Of a stretch of DNA of 64,000 nt, positions 33,969-41,258 are shown in pieces. Origin of the DNA: JALYXV01 sp963791545 (GTDB taxonomy: Bacteria; Actinomycetota; Acidimicrobiia; Acidimicrobiales; Palsa-688); assembly GCA_963791545.1 (NCBI GenBank), contig CAWBSR010000015.1, forward strand, positions 744,001 to 808,000, given 5' to 3'. The stretch's first letter is position 1; every line of letters begins with the position of its first letter. Below the pieces are notes generated by a model. The model had not been told where the DNA came from and ran no database searches. It worked only from the letters and a program-made list of their open reading frames with translations. The position numbers and the translations under genes were made by a program.

Positions 33969-35021
33969 TCAGCCGCCGACCGGGAGGCCGGTGACGTCTT
34001 GGAAGGGGTCACTGGACCAGCGCCATACGGCCGAGGCCCAGGTCATGCCGGCGCCGAAGCCCGACATCAAGATGAGATCGCCGTCGGCGACGCGGCCCTC
34101 GTCTACCGCCTCGGCCAAGGCGAGGGGAATGGAGGCGGAACTGGTGTTACCGGTGCGATCCAGCATCACCGCGGCCCGCTCCAGGGGGATCTCGAGGCGG
34201 TTGCAGGCCGCCTCGATGATGCGGGAGTTGGCCTGATGGGGCACGAACAGGGCAATGTCCTCGGAGGTCACCTTGGCCCGCTCCATGGCCGCCTGCGAGG
34301 ACTCCACGGTGGCCCGGACCGCCCGGCGGAAGACTTCTTTGCCGACCATCTGGAGATAGCCGCCGAGGTCGGCGTACAGGATGGGCTGCAGGGCGCCGTC
34401 GACGCCGACATCCCATCCGAGCAGCGAGCTGTCGCCCGGGACTTCCTCGACCACTACCGCCCCGGCGCCGTCGCCGAATAGGACCGCTGTCTCCCGATCG
34501 GTCCAGTCGACGATGCGCGACAGGGTTTCGGACCCGATCACGAGGACCCGGTGGGCGCCGCTGGTGATGAAGCTGGCCGCGATGACCAGGCCGTAGACGA
34601 AGCCGGCACAGGCGGCGTTCAGATCGAAGGCGGCGCAGTGAAGGCCCAGGGCGCTCTGCACCACCGAGGACGTGGCGGGGACGGTCTGGTCGGGCGTGGT
34701 GGTGCACAGGATCAACAGGTCGATGTCCTCGGCACCGAGATGGGCCGCGGCCAGCGCCTTGCGCCCCGCCTCGATGGCGAGGGATGCCGTCGTGCCCACC
34801 CCCCCGGGAGGGGACTGCCAGAGGAGGGGATCGGCAGGCCGGGGGGCGAATGGGCCGTAGATGACCCGGCGTTCCCGGATACCGGTTCGATCGACGATCC
34901 ATTGGTCCGAGGTGTCGAGGTAGCGGGAGAGATCGTCGTTGGTGACGACGGTTTCCGGCAGGGCGGTGGCCCATCCGGTGATGGCGCTCCCGCGGTTGGT
35001 GGAGATCTTGTTTGGAGTCAC
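33969..35021 (-). CDS. fabH: Beta-ketoacyl-ACP synthase III (FabH)
   Basis: Starts fatty-acid chains by condensing acyl-CoA with malonyl-ACP. 350 aa with Cys138 (NAACAGF), His262 (PHQANSRII) and Asn292 (DRTGNTSSA). A loop of about 20 residues after RTGIRERRVI (residues about 55-75) lengthens the protein slightly. GTG start four bases after the fabD stop. Confidence 0.96.
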   Translation of the reverse strand: MTPNKISTNRGSAITGWATALPETVVTNDDLSRYLDTSDQWIVDRTGIRERRVIYGPFAPRPADPLLWQSPPGGVGTTASLAIEAGRKALAAAHLGAEDIDLLILCTTTPDQTVPATSSVVQSALGLHCAAFDLNAACAGFVYGLVIAASFITSGAHRVLVIGSETLSRIVDWTDRETAVLFGDGAGAVVVEEVPGDSSLLGWDVGVDGALQPILYADLGGYLQMVGKEVFRRAVRATVESSQAAMERAKVTSEDIALFVPHQANSRIIEAACNRLEIPLERAAVMLDRTGNTSSASIPLALAEAVDEGRVADGDLILMSGFGAGMTWASAVWRWSSDPFQDVTGLPVGG

Positions 35022-35025
35022 AGTG

Positions 35026-36312
35026 TTAGCTGGCCCTCAGCCAGGCGACGGGTTGACCGGTCTGTACACGCTCACCAGGCAGAGCGAGCATCCCCATCAG
35101 CCACCCCGAGAACGGCGACTGCACATCCACCGCCCCGACGGTGCCCAAGATGGTGCCAACCATGATGGGTTCGCCCTCGGCGGCGGCGGCAGCGCTGGCG
35201 CCGGTCGGCTGGAAGACGCCGGCACAAGGGCTGATGACCATGCGCTCGGAGACGTAGAGGTGCTCCCCGTGGTGACTGGCGGCGTAGGCGTGCAGGGCGC
35301 TGTCGCCCGAAATGGCTTCGACCAGGGTGTCAAGGTCGGCGGGCACCGCGACCGAGATGGCCGTGGCGCTCGGCAGGATGCGGCGGGTGAAGCCGGTCAG
35401 GACGCCGCCCGAGCCGAGTTCGACGAAGAGGCGCTCGCCCTCGGCCGCATTGGCGCCGGCGGCGCTGGCGGCGGCCATGATGGACTCTGTAGTGGTCGAG
35501 AGGCCGGGGAAGCCGCCGACCAGGTTGCCGGTCAGCCCGGCCAGGCGGAGAACGCTCTGACGCCACCGCACCGGGCTGCACAGCTGGGCCGACGACAGGC
35601 CCTGCCAGCTCTCGGCCGTCTGGTGGGGGAGGGCGTCGACGTTGGCGACGACTGGCACTTCGGGTTCTCGGAAGGTAGCGGCCCGCAGCGCCTTGCGGAG
35701 CCGGGGCCGGGCGGCGGCCATGAAGGGGGTATGGAACGCCCCGCCCACCGCCACCGGCATGACCCGCTGGGCCCCGAGGACGAAGGCTTCGTCGAGGGCG
35801 GCGTCGACCGAGTCGTAGTCCCCGGCGATGACAACGTTGTCAGGGGAGTTGTAGTTGGCGACCCACACCTCGGAATCGGCCCGGTAGCACGCCATGTCGG
35901 CCGAGTCGTCGTCGAGGCCCAGGATGACCTTCATGGTCCCCGGCTGGTCGTCGGCGGCGGCCTGCATGGCCTCGCCTCGTTCGCACACGATGGCCACGCC
36001 GTCGTCGAACGACAAGGCGCCCGCCGCCACCAGGGCGCTGTACTCGCCCAGGCTGTGACCACCGCACGCGGTGGGCTCGATGCCGAGGCGCTCGACCGCG
36101 TCCAGCACGATCAGGCTGAAGGTGAGGGTGGCCAGCTGAGCGTTGCGGGTTTCGGTCAGCTCCTCGGGGCCGGCCGTTAGGAGCAGATGGGCGACGTCGC
36201 GCCCGGCCACCTCGGAGGCGTCAGCAACCACGTCCCAAGAGGGGTGGTCTCTCCACGCTTTCCCCATCCCTGGGCGTTGTGATCCCTGTCCGGGGAACAC
36301 GAATGCTGGCAC
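35026..36312 (-). CDS. fabD: Malonyl-CoA:ACP transacylase with a BCCP-like C-terminal domain
   Basis: Moves malonyl from CoA to ACP. Residues 1-345 are a standard FabD: FPGQGSQ, Ser87 in GGHSLGEYSAL, ERGEAMQ with Arg112, and His194 in GAFHTPFM. The protein continues to 428 aa. Residues 351-428 read like a biotinyl/lipoyl carrier domain (VISPCAGVFQPTG, then VQSPFSGWLMGMLALPGE, then VQTGQPVAWL), but where BCCP has EAMKM this has TVGAVDV, so the modifiable lysine is absent. First gene of the fab operon, with GGGAGGAG before GTG 36312. Confidence 0.93.
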   Translation of the reverse strand: MPAFVFPGQGSQRPGMGKAWRDHPSWDVVADASEVAGRDVAHLLLTAGPEELTETRNAQLATLTFSLIVLDAVERLGIEPTACGGHSLGEYSALVAAGALSFDDGVAIVCERGEAMQAAADDQPGTMKVILGLDDDSADMACYRADSEVWVANYNSPDNVVIAGDYDSVDAALDEAFVLGAQRVMPVAVGGAFHTPFMAAARPRLRKALRAATFREPEVPVVANVDALPHQTAESWQGLSSAQLCSPVRWRQSVLRLAGLTGNLVGGFPGLSTTTESIMAAASAAGANAAEGERLFVELGSGGVLTGFTRRILPSATAISVAVPADLDTLVEAISGDSALHAYAASHHGEHLYVSERMVISPCAGVFQPTGASAAAAAEGEPIMVGTILGTVGAVDVQSPFSGWLMGMLALPGERVQTGQPVAWLRAS

Positions 36313-36426
36313 GCCTGATTCTCCTCCCGTCGCCCTTTCGTTATCTGACCACTGAAGGTTGTCGGAGGTAACAGATTGGCGTGTTGCCAGTACGTTGAGT
36401 TTTTGTTGCGTTTGGTTACTGGCGGG

Positions 36427-36591
36427 TCACTTGGAGTCGGGACGGGGCGGCCTCGGGGGCGTGGCGGGCCCCTGGGGGACCGGGTGGCTCGCCAGGTTGG
36501 CGGCGATCATCCGGTTGCGCCAGATTGAGACCCCGGCAACGAGCAGCGCCAGCAAGGCCAGCCGTTTCACCGGTCGGGGCAGCGACTTCAC
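36427..36591 (-). CDS. Small single-pass membrane protein (54 aa)
   Basis: 54 aa from GTG 36591: a basic N terminus (KSLPRPVKR), one hydrophobic helix LALLALLVAGVSIW, then a Pro-rich cytoplasmic or external tail ending PPRPPRPDSK. The start is chosen because TACAGT lies exactly 6 nt upstream, the leaderless pattern of this window; an upstream in-frame GTG at 36606 has no such box. Divergent from another small membrane protein. No family recognised. Confidence 0.55.
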   Translation of the reverse strand: MKSLPRPVKRLALLALLVAGVSIWRNRMIAANLASHPVPQGPATPPRPPRPDSK

Positions 36592-36597
36592 GAGGCG

Positions 36598-36603
36598 ACT
36601 GTA
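36598..36603 (-). promoter_or_regulatory. -10 box of small membrane protein gene (minus strand)
   Basis: TACAGT on the minus strand, 6-nt spacer to GTG 36591. Confidence 0.4.
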
Positions 36604-36638
36604 CACAGGGTGGGGGTTTCGGCCACCGGGGATCGGCG

Positions 36639-36644
36639 TAGCCT
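36639..36644 (+). promoter_or_regulatory. -10 box of small membrane protein gene (plus strand)
   Basis: TAGCCT, 6-nt spacer to ATG 36651. Confidence 0.45.
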
Positions 36645-36650
36645 CAGCGC

Positions 36651-36803
36651 ATGGGAGCTGCCGCTGTCATCCTGATCACCGCCGGGTTCACGGTGTACAC
36701 CCTGGTGAACCCCACCGCGGGGATCGTCCTGTGGGCCGCCGCCCTGTGCGTGGCTCTGGCTGCGGTGAAAATGCGCCTCGCGGCCCGGCGCTCGCCGACG
36801 TAG
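36651..36803 (+). CDS. Small two-helix membrane protein (50 aa)
   Basis: 50 aa: two hydrophobic helices, AAAVILITAGFTVYTLV and AGIVLWAAALCVALAAV, joined by NPT, then a basic end KMRLAARRSPT that should stay in the cytoplasm. A -10 box six bases before the ATG supports expression. Ends just before the 16-bp repeat array. No family recognised; size and topology recall small regulatory membrane peptides or a holin-like protein, but nothing fixes the role. Confidence 0.6.
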   Translation: MGAAAVILITAGFTVYTLVNPTAGIVLWAAALCVALAAVKMRLAARRSPT

Positions 36804-36812
36804 CGGCTTCGT

Positions 36813-36938
36813 CTCGGGTGTTCTGAGGCCCGGGTGTTCTGAGGCTCGGGTGTTCTGAGGCTCGGGTGTTCTGAGGCTCGGGTGTTCTGAGGCTCGGGTG
36901 TTCTGAGGCTCGGGTGTTCTGAGGCTCGGGTGTCTGAT
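36813..36938. repeat. 16-bp tandem repeat array
   Basis: Seven consecutive 16-bp copies of CTCGGGTGTTCTGAGG (36813-36924), the second with one change, and a partial eighth that has lost a T. It starts ten bases after a small gene and ends a few bases from the 3' end of tRNA-Leu. The unit is not a multiple of three, so it is not coding. Not CRISPR, since there are no spacers. Confidence 0.9.
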
Positions 36939-36949
36939 TAGCGCCGGGG

Positions 36950-37032
36950 TGCCCGAGGCGGGATTCGAACCCGCACGCCCTTGCGAGCAATGGATTTTGA
37001 GTCCACCGTGTCTACCATTCCACCACCCGGGC
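36950..37032 (-). tRNA. tRNA-Leu(CAA)
   Basis: 83 nt. Acceptor GCCCGGG pairs with CTCGGGC through one G-U, with discriminator A at 36950. The anticodon stem TGGA/TCCA closes the loop CTCAAAA, giving anticodon CAA (codon UUG). A long variable arm (TGCTCGCAAGGGCGT region) marks a class II tRNA, and GGTTCGAATCC is the T loop. CCA is not encoded (CCC follows the discriminator). A TAGGGT box lies about 10 nt upstream on the minus strand. Confidence 0.93.
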
Positions 37033-37122
37033 CTGACTGGTCCACCCTATTCCACGGTCCGCGGTGTCCGGAGGTTGCGGGACCTGTTCCGACCGGGTCG
37101 CGGTTCGGCAGCGGGTTGAGGC

Positions 37123-38709
37123 TCAGATGAGAAGGGAGTCGGCTTCTGCCGGGCCGGCCGGGCCCGCCCTCGTGGCGCCCCCACGCCGGCGGGGACCGCC
37201 GGTGTCGTCGGTGTCGTCGGTGTCGTCGGTGTCGTCGGTGTCGTCGGTGTCGGTGTCGGTGTCGTCGTTGTCGGCGCCCCCCACGGATGGTTCGACCGCC
37301 GGCAGGTCGATCCGCACGATGGTCCCGCCGCCCGGAGCCGACACCGCGGCGACCGAACCCCCGCTCGACTCCACCACCTGGCGCACGATGGCCAGCCCCA
37401 GCCCGGAGCCGGGGAGGAAACGGGCCGCCGCCGAGCGGTAGAACCGGTCGAACACATGGGGCAGGTCCTCGTCGGTTATGCCGGGGCCGTGGTCACGAAC
37501 CTCGAGGCGCCACCACCCCTCGCTGCGGGACACCGCCACGTCCACCTCGGAGCCCGGCGGGCTCCACTTGGCCGCATTGTCGAGCACGTTGAGCACCGCT
37601 CGCTCCAGAAGGGTGGGCTGGGTCCGAACCACGGCGTCGCAAGTGGACAGGCGGAACGTCAGCGACGGCGCCCGCCGGCGGGCCCGGTCGACGGCGTCGT
37701 CGACCACCAGGTCCAGCCGGACGTCCTCGGGTTCTGGACGCTGCTCATCGTCGCGGGCCAGTTCGACCAGATCGCCGACCAGCGTGGTCAGCTCGCCCAA
37801 CTGGGCCGTGATGTCACCGAACAGCGCGGTCCGGTCGGAGTCCGGGAGATCCGGGACTCGGAGCAGTACCTCGATGTTTGTCCGCAGGCTGGTGAGCGGA
37901 GTCCGCAGCTCATGGCCGGCGTCGGCGACCAGCTGCGCCTGTTGCCGGCGCGACTCGCCCAGCGCCGCCAGCATCTTGTTGAAGCTGGTGGCCAGCCGGG
38001 ACAACTCGTCGTCGCCGAACACCTCGATTCGCTCGTCCAGCTGCCCCGTTGCGCCGACCCGTTCCACGGCCTCGGTCAGGTCCTCGACCGGCCCCAGGCT
38101 GGTCTTGCCGACCAGGTACCCGAGTAGGAGCGAGAAGGCGACGCCGGCGACCGCCACGATCAGCAGGATCAATGCCAGCTGGCTCAGGGTGCGATCGGTG
38201 TCGCTCAGGGGCCGGGACAGCTGCACCGCGTAGTCGCCGCCCACGGAAAAGGTGAGCACCCGGGCATGGGTGGTGCTGCCTGGCCGGCCCACCGAGCGGA
38301 AGGCCTCCTCCTGCCGGCCCGCCGCCACGGCGCGGTCGCTGGCCGTGACCGGCAGGACATTGGGGGTGTTCGGGATCACGACGGTCCCGTTGGATTTGAT
38401 CACCTGGAAGGTCACGAAGGAGTTGAGGCCGCTGCGCTGCAGCGGCCCGGTGACCGTTGCCAGGCTCGGGATCTCGGGACGGAGGCGGCCGCGGCTCGTG
38501 ATCAGGTCACCCTGGCGGCGGAGTTGGTTGTCCACCTCACTCACCAGCGTCCGGCGGACGCCGACGTAACAAGCGGCCGACGCCAAGGCGACCGAGAGGC
38601 CCACCGCGGCGGCCGCCACGGCAACCAGGCGGGTCCGGAAGCTCATCCGGTGGGGCACAGGTCCCCCTTTCGAACGGTCGGGGCGGTCGCTGCCGCCGAC
38701 GTCAGCCAT
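37123..38709 (-). CDS. Membrane sensor histidine kinase, MprB-like, with acidic repeat tail
   Basis: 528 aa. TM1 about 26-50, extracytoplasmic domain about 51-173, TM2 about 178-202, HAMP, HisKA with His266 in VADAGHELRTPLTSLR, HATPase with NVLDNAAKWS, VRDHGPGI and GSGLGLAI. After the catalytic domain (about residue 480) comes an unusual tail of (DDT)n repeats from a 9-bp minisatellite, then PRRRGGATRAGPAGPAE. The start overlaps the regulator stop by 8 bp. An internal Met22 is an alternative start. Confidence 0.92.
   Translation of the reverse strand: MADVGGSDRPDRSKGGPVPHRMSFRTRLVAVAAAAVGLSVALASAACYVGVRRTLVSEVDNQLRRQGDLITSRGRLRPEIPSLATVTGPLQRSGLNSFVTFQVIKSNGTVVIPNTPNVLPVTASDRAVAAGRQEEAFRSVGRPGSTTHARVLTFSVGGDYAVQLSRPLSDTDRTLSQLALILLIVAVAGVAFSLLLGYLVGKTSLGPVEDLTEAVERVGATGQLDERIEVFGDDELSRLATSFNKMLAALGESRRQQAQLVADAGHELRTPLTSLRTNIEVLLRVPDLPDSDRTALFGDITAQLGELTTLVGDLVELARDDEQRPEPEDVRLDLVVDDAVDRARRRAPSLTFRLSTCDAVVRTQPTLLERAVLNVLDNAAKWSPPGSEVDVAVSRSEGWWRLEVRDHGPGITDEDLPHVFDRFYRSAAARFLPGSGLGLAIVRQVVESSGGSVAAVSAPGGGTIVRIDLPAVEPSVGGADNDDTDTDTDDTDDTDDTDDTDDTGGPRRRGGATRAGPAGPAEADSLLI
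37201..37272. repeat. 9-bp in-frame repeat encoding the (DDT)n kinase tail
   Basis: About five tandem GTCGTCGGT units followed by shorter GTCGGT units on the plus strand, read on the minus strand as Asp-Asp-Thr. Nearly perfect, so recent. It lies outside the catalytic domain and would tolerate copy-number change in frame. Confidence 0.88.
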
Positions 38710-39379
38710 TGGGCCCCCGCAATACGTACCCTACGCCCCGGACGGTGTGCACCAACCGCGACTCGCCATCGGCTTCGGACTTCCGGCGCAGGTAGCCGAT
38801 GTACACCTCCAGCGAGTTGGAGTTGGCGCCGAAGTCGTAGCCCCAGACCCGGTCGAAAATCACCTCGCGGGGCAGCACCTGGCGGGCGTTGCGCAACAGG
38901 AGCTCGAGGAGCAGGAACTCCGTCCTCGTCAACTCGATGCTGCGCTCACCTCGCGTCACCTCGCGCGTGGCCGGGTTGAGCGACAGGTCGGCGAACCGCA
39001 ACACCTCGTCGTCGGGTGGTCCCGACCGGCGGAGCAACGCCCGCAACCGGGCCAGCAGCTCCTCGAGGGCGAACGGTTTCACCAGGTAATCGTCGGCCCC
39101 GGCATCCAGGCCTGCCACCCGCTCGGAGATCGCCACCCGGGCCGTGAGCAGCAGGATGGGAATCGCATCTCCGGCCGCCCGCAGGCGCCGGCACACTTCG
39201 AGGCCGTCCATGCGGGGCATAGCCACGTCGAGCACCACCGCGTCGGCGGGCCGCTCGGCGATGGCGGACAGGGCGCCGAACCCGTCGCCCGCCATTTCCG
39301 TCTCGTAGCCCTCGAAGCGCAAGGCGCGGTCCAAGGCCTGCCGGACCGCGGGCTCATCGTCGACCACCAGGACGCGCAT
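38702..39379 (-). CDS. OmpR-family response regulator, MprA-like
   Basis: 225 aa. VVDDEP acidic pocket, phosphoacceptor Asp51 (VVLDVAMPRMDG), YLVKPFALEE, then a winged helix with LTRTEFLLLELLLRNARQV and SLEVYIGYLRRK, ending VRGVGYVLRG. The combination and its adjoining HAMP kinase resemble mycobacterial MprAB, but orthology is not shown. ATG 39379 gives the family start MRVLVVDDE; a TTG nine bases upstream is less likely. Overlaps the kinase gene by 8 bp. Confidence 0.94.
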   Translation of the reverse strand: MRVLVVDDEPAVRQALDRALRFEGYETEMAGDGFGALSAIAERPADAVVLDVAMPRMDGLEVCRRLRAAGDAIPILLLTARVAISERVAGLDAGADDYLVKPFALEELLARLRALLRRSGPPDDEVLRFADLSLNPATREVTRGERSIELTRTEFLLLELLLRNARQVLPREVIFDRVWGYDFGANSNSLEVYIGYLRRKSEADGESRLVHTVRGVGYVLRGPNG

Positions 39380-39434
39380 GGTGCTCAAGTGTGGTCAGGA
39401 AATCTGAACAACGGATGAGACTTCGACCCCGGCC

Positions 39435-40019
39435 TCACGTCGACAGGGTGGTCACCGGGATGTTGCCCCCGAAACCGGCCCCCTGATGGGCCGCGATGAA
39501 GGTGCGGATGGCGGAAACCGCGGCCGGGGCGGCGGAGCCGCACTCGAGCTTCCAGGTCCATGCGGTAGCCACCACCGGGCTCGGAAGCAAGCCCGCGGGC
39601 GGCGCCACCGTGACCAGATCGCCGGCCAGGCCGTCGAGGACCGCCACCTGGTCGGGGGCCAGGCCCCGGTACTGGAGGAGAACGAAGCCCGCCTCGAGCA
39701 TGGCCACCTGGCTGGGCCGGGAAATGGGCGTCGTGAGCGCCCCGCGGTAGGGGGGCCCGAGCCGGTGGGGGCCCGAGGTCGGGGGGTCGCTCAGGTAGGT
39801 CGGTTCCGGGGCTCCCGTGAACAGGTGGTTCGTGGACCGGGGATCGAGGCGTTCTTGGGATGGCGCCCGGCATCCATTGTCCGGAACCGTCGTCACCGCG
39901 GCCGAACTTGGTCCCGGGCCCGAGCACGCCCCGGGCACGACCGCGGTAGCGGCCGCTAGGGCCGCTACCGCGGCCCTGACCGCCGCCGGCCTGATCGCCG
40001 CTACCCACCGGTACCGCAT
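39435..40019 (-). CDS. DUF3105 lipoprotein or secreted protein
   Basis: 194 aa. N-terminal signal with VAALAAATAVVPGACSG, where the Cys could be a lipobox (weak). The DUF3105 core follows: NHLFTGAPEPTYLSDPPTSG with the PPTSGPH motif, then PISRPSQVAMLEAGFVLLQY and a Pro-rich strand, TAWTWKLECG. The family is common in actinobacteria and its role is unknown. ATG 40019 is chosen because it begins the signal peptide. Upstream readings are Arg/Pro-rich. An imperfect -10 CAGGAT lies six bases upstream. Confidence 0.85.
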   Translation of the reverse strand: MRYRWVAAIRPAAVRAAVAALAAATAVVPGACSGPGPSSAAVTTVPDNGCRAPSQERLDPRSTNHLFTGAPEPTYLSDPPTSGPHRLGPPYRGALTTPISRPSQVAMLEAGFVLLQYRGLAPDQVAVLDGLAGDLVTVAPPAGLLPSPVVATAWTWKLECGSAAPAAVSAIRTFIAAHQGAGFGGNIPVTTLST

Positions 40020-40123
40020 GGGCCCATCCTGGCCCGGCCCGCCTGGCAACCGCACGCCACTCCCCAGCCTGGCTGGGGAACGTGCCGGCGCAGGACGGGG
40101 CAGTGGCGCTGCGACTCGCTCAG

Positions 40124-40129
40124 TAGACT
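40124..40129 (+). promoter_or_regulatory. -10 box upstream of the coiled-coil/PdtaR unit
   Basis: TAGACT, 9-nt spacer to GTG 40139, predicting a 2-3 nt leader. Confidence 0.45.
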
Positions 40130-40138
40130 CAGGCCGAC

Positions 40139-40432
40139 GTGTCCAAATCACTGATCGAGCGACGACTCACCGAGGTGTCCAAGCGGCTGAAGCGCGCTCG
40201 TCAGGATTTGGCTGTGGTCGAGGAACAGCTGTCGGTACTGAATGATTCCGCCGAGGACGCCCGCCTGCGCGCCCTGGTGTCGGAAACTCCGTTGGCCAAC
40301 AAGGAATTTCAACAAGCGCAACGCCACGCCGACGCCATGGATCGAAGCCGTAAGGCCTTGTTGCTCACCGTCGCCGAGTTGCGCCAGACCCAGGACGAGC
40401 TGCTCGATCGGCTCGTCATCGAGTCCCACTGA
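40139..40432 (+). CDS. Small coiled-coil protein upstream of the ANTAR regulator
   Basis: 97 aa, almost wholly helical and charged: IERRLTEVSKRLKRARQDLA, ARLRALVSETPLANKEFQQA, RKALLLTVAELRQTQDELLD, with heptads consistent with a coiled coil. No catalytic motif. It is 23 bp from the response regulator gene and very likely cotranscribed with it, so it may modulate that protein; this is inference from position. Confidence 0.8.
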   Translation: MSKSLIERRLTEVSKRLKRARQDLAVVEEQLSVLNDSAEDARLRALVSETPLANKEFQQAQRHADAMDRSRKALLLTVAELRQTQDELLDRLVIESH

Positions 40433-40455
40433 CGAGCCCAAGGAGCTAGCCCCCC

Positions 40456-41052
40456 GTGCCGGTTCGCGTCGTAATCGCGGAGGACGAAGCCATTATTCGC
40501 CTGGACCTCAAGGAAATCCTCCAGGAGGAGGGCTACGAGGTGGTCGGGGAAACCGGCCGCGGCGACGAGGCGATCCAGCTGGTCCGCAGCCTCCGACCCG
40601 ACCTGGTCATCCTCGACATCAAGATGCCCGGGACCGACGGCTTGAGCGCGGCCCGAGAGATCACCGGGGAGCGATTGGCGGCGGTTGTCATCCTGACCGC
40701 CTTCAGCCAGCGGGACCTGGTGGACCAGGCCCGCGACGCCGGCGTCTTGGCCTACGTCGTCAAACCGTTCCAGAAGAGCGACCTGTTGCCCCAGATCGAG
40801 ATCGCTCTGGGCCGGTTCCGGGAGATCCAGAACCTGGCCCACGACGTGAAGAGCCTGGAAGAGCAGCTCGAGACCCGCCGGGTGGTCGAGCGGGCCAAGG
40901 GCATGCTGATGGACGAGCTGCACATGAAAGAGGCGGAGTCCTTCAGCTGGATCCAGAAGACAGCAATGCGGGAACGCCTGCACATGAAGGAGATCGCCCG
41001 CCGGGTGATCGAAGAAGGCCTGCGCCCGCCGGCCCCGGCCGGCCAACCCTGA
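40456..41052 (+). CDS. pdtaR: ANTAR-domain response regulator (PdtaR/AmiR-NasT type)
   Basis: 198 aa. Receiver with IAEDEAIIRLDL, phosphoacceptor Asp54 (VILDIKMPGTDG) and VVKPFQK, then a coiled linker and an ANTAR RNA-binding domain (about 130-190): VVERAKGMLMDELHMKEAES, FSWIQKTAMRERLHMKEIA. ANTAR proteins bind tandem hairpins in mRNA leaders to prevent termination. No histidine kinase is adjacent; a PdtaS-like partner would be elsewhere. GTG start with AGGAG upstream. Followed by a large palindrome. Confidence 0.92.
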   Translation: MPVRVVIAEDEAIIRLDLKEILQEEGYEVVGETGRGDEAIQLVRSLRPDLVILDIKMPGTDGLSAAREITGERLAAVVILTAFSQRDLVDQARDAGVLAYVVKPFQKSDLLPQIEIALGRFREIQNLAHDVKSLEEQLETRRVVERAKGMLMDELHMKEAESFSWIQKTAMRERLHMKEIARRVIEEGLRPPAPAGQP

Positions 41053-41068
41053 CCACCCGGAGTTCGAG

Positions 41069-41155
41069 CTTTGGGCGTGCCTTTTCTCTTTGGGTGTGGT
41101 TTATCCCGGTATATCCGGGATAACCCACACCCAAAGCCATGAACCACGCCCAAAG
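41069..41155. repeat. Nested 87-bp palindrome between convergent genes
   Basis: Inner arms of 22 bp (41088-41109 and 41115-41136, one mismatch) around a TATAT loop; outer arms of 11 bp (41069-41079 and 41145-41155, perfect); 8-nt internal loops on both sides. All four arms end in one 11-mer, CTTTGGGYGTG, once per arm. It can serve as a bidirectional terminator for pdtaR and the DtxR gene, but a binding-site array or a palindromic mobile remnant fits too. Confidence 0.85.
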
Positions 41156-41200
41156 CGGGCGTTCCATGGACACCGGGTCACGCCGACGCCGACGCCGACA

Positions 41201-41242
41201 GGCCGACGCCGACCGGCCGACGCCGACCGGCCGACGCCGACA
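41201..41242. repeat. 14-bp tandem repeat
   Basis: Three 14-bp units GGCCGACGCCGACM following a stretch of GCCGAC hexamers (41181-41200). Noncoding, just past the palindrome. Confidence 0.8.
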
Positions 41243-41258
41243 GGCCACCAGGCGCGCC

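Noticed and set aside
36359..36826. 155-codon plus-strand frame before tRNA-Leu
   Set aside because: Overlaps the two small membrane genes and has no recognisable content; the smaller genes have promoters and helix patterns.
36813..36938. CRISPR or coding repeat
   Set aside because: No spacers; a 16-bp unit breaks any reading frame.
37033..37122. Second tRNA next to tRNA-Leu
   Set aside because: No cloverleaf could be built; the stretch only holds the tRNA promoter region and the kinase 3' flank.
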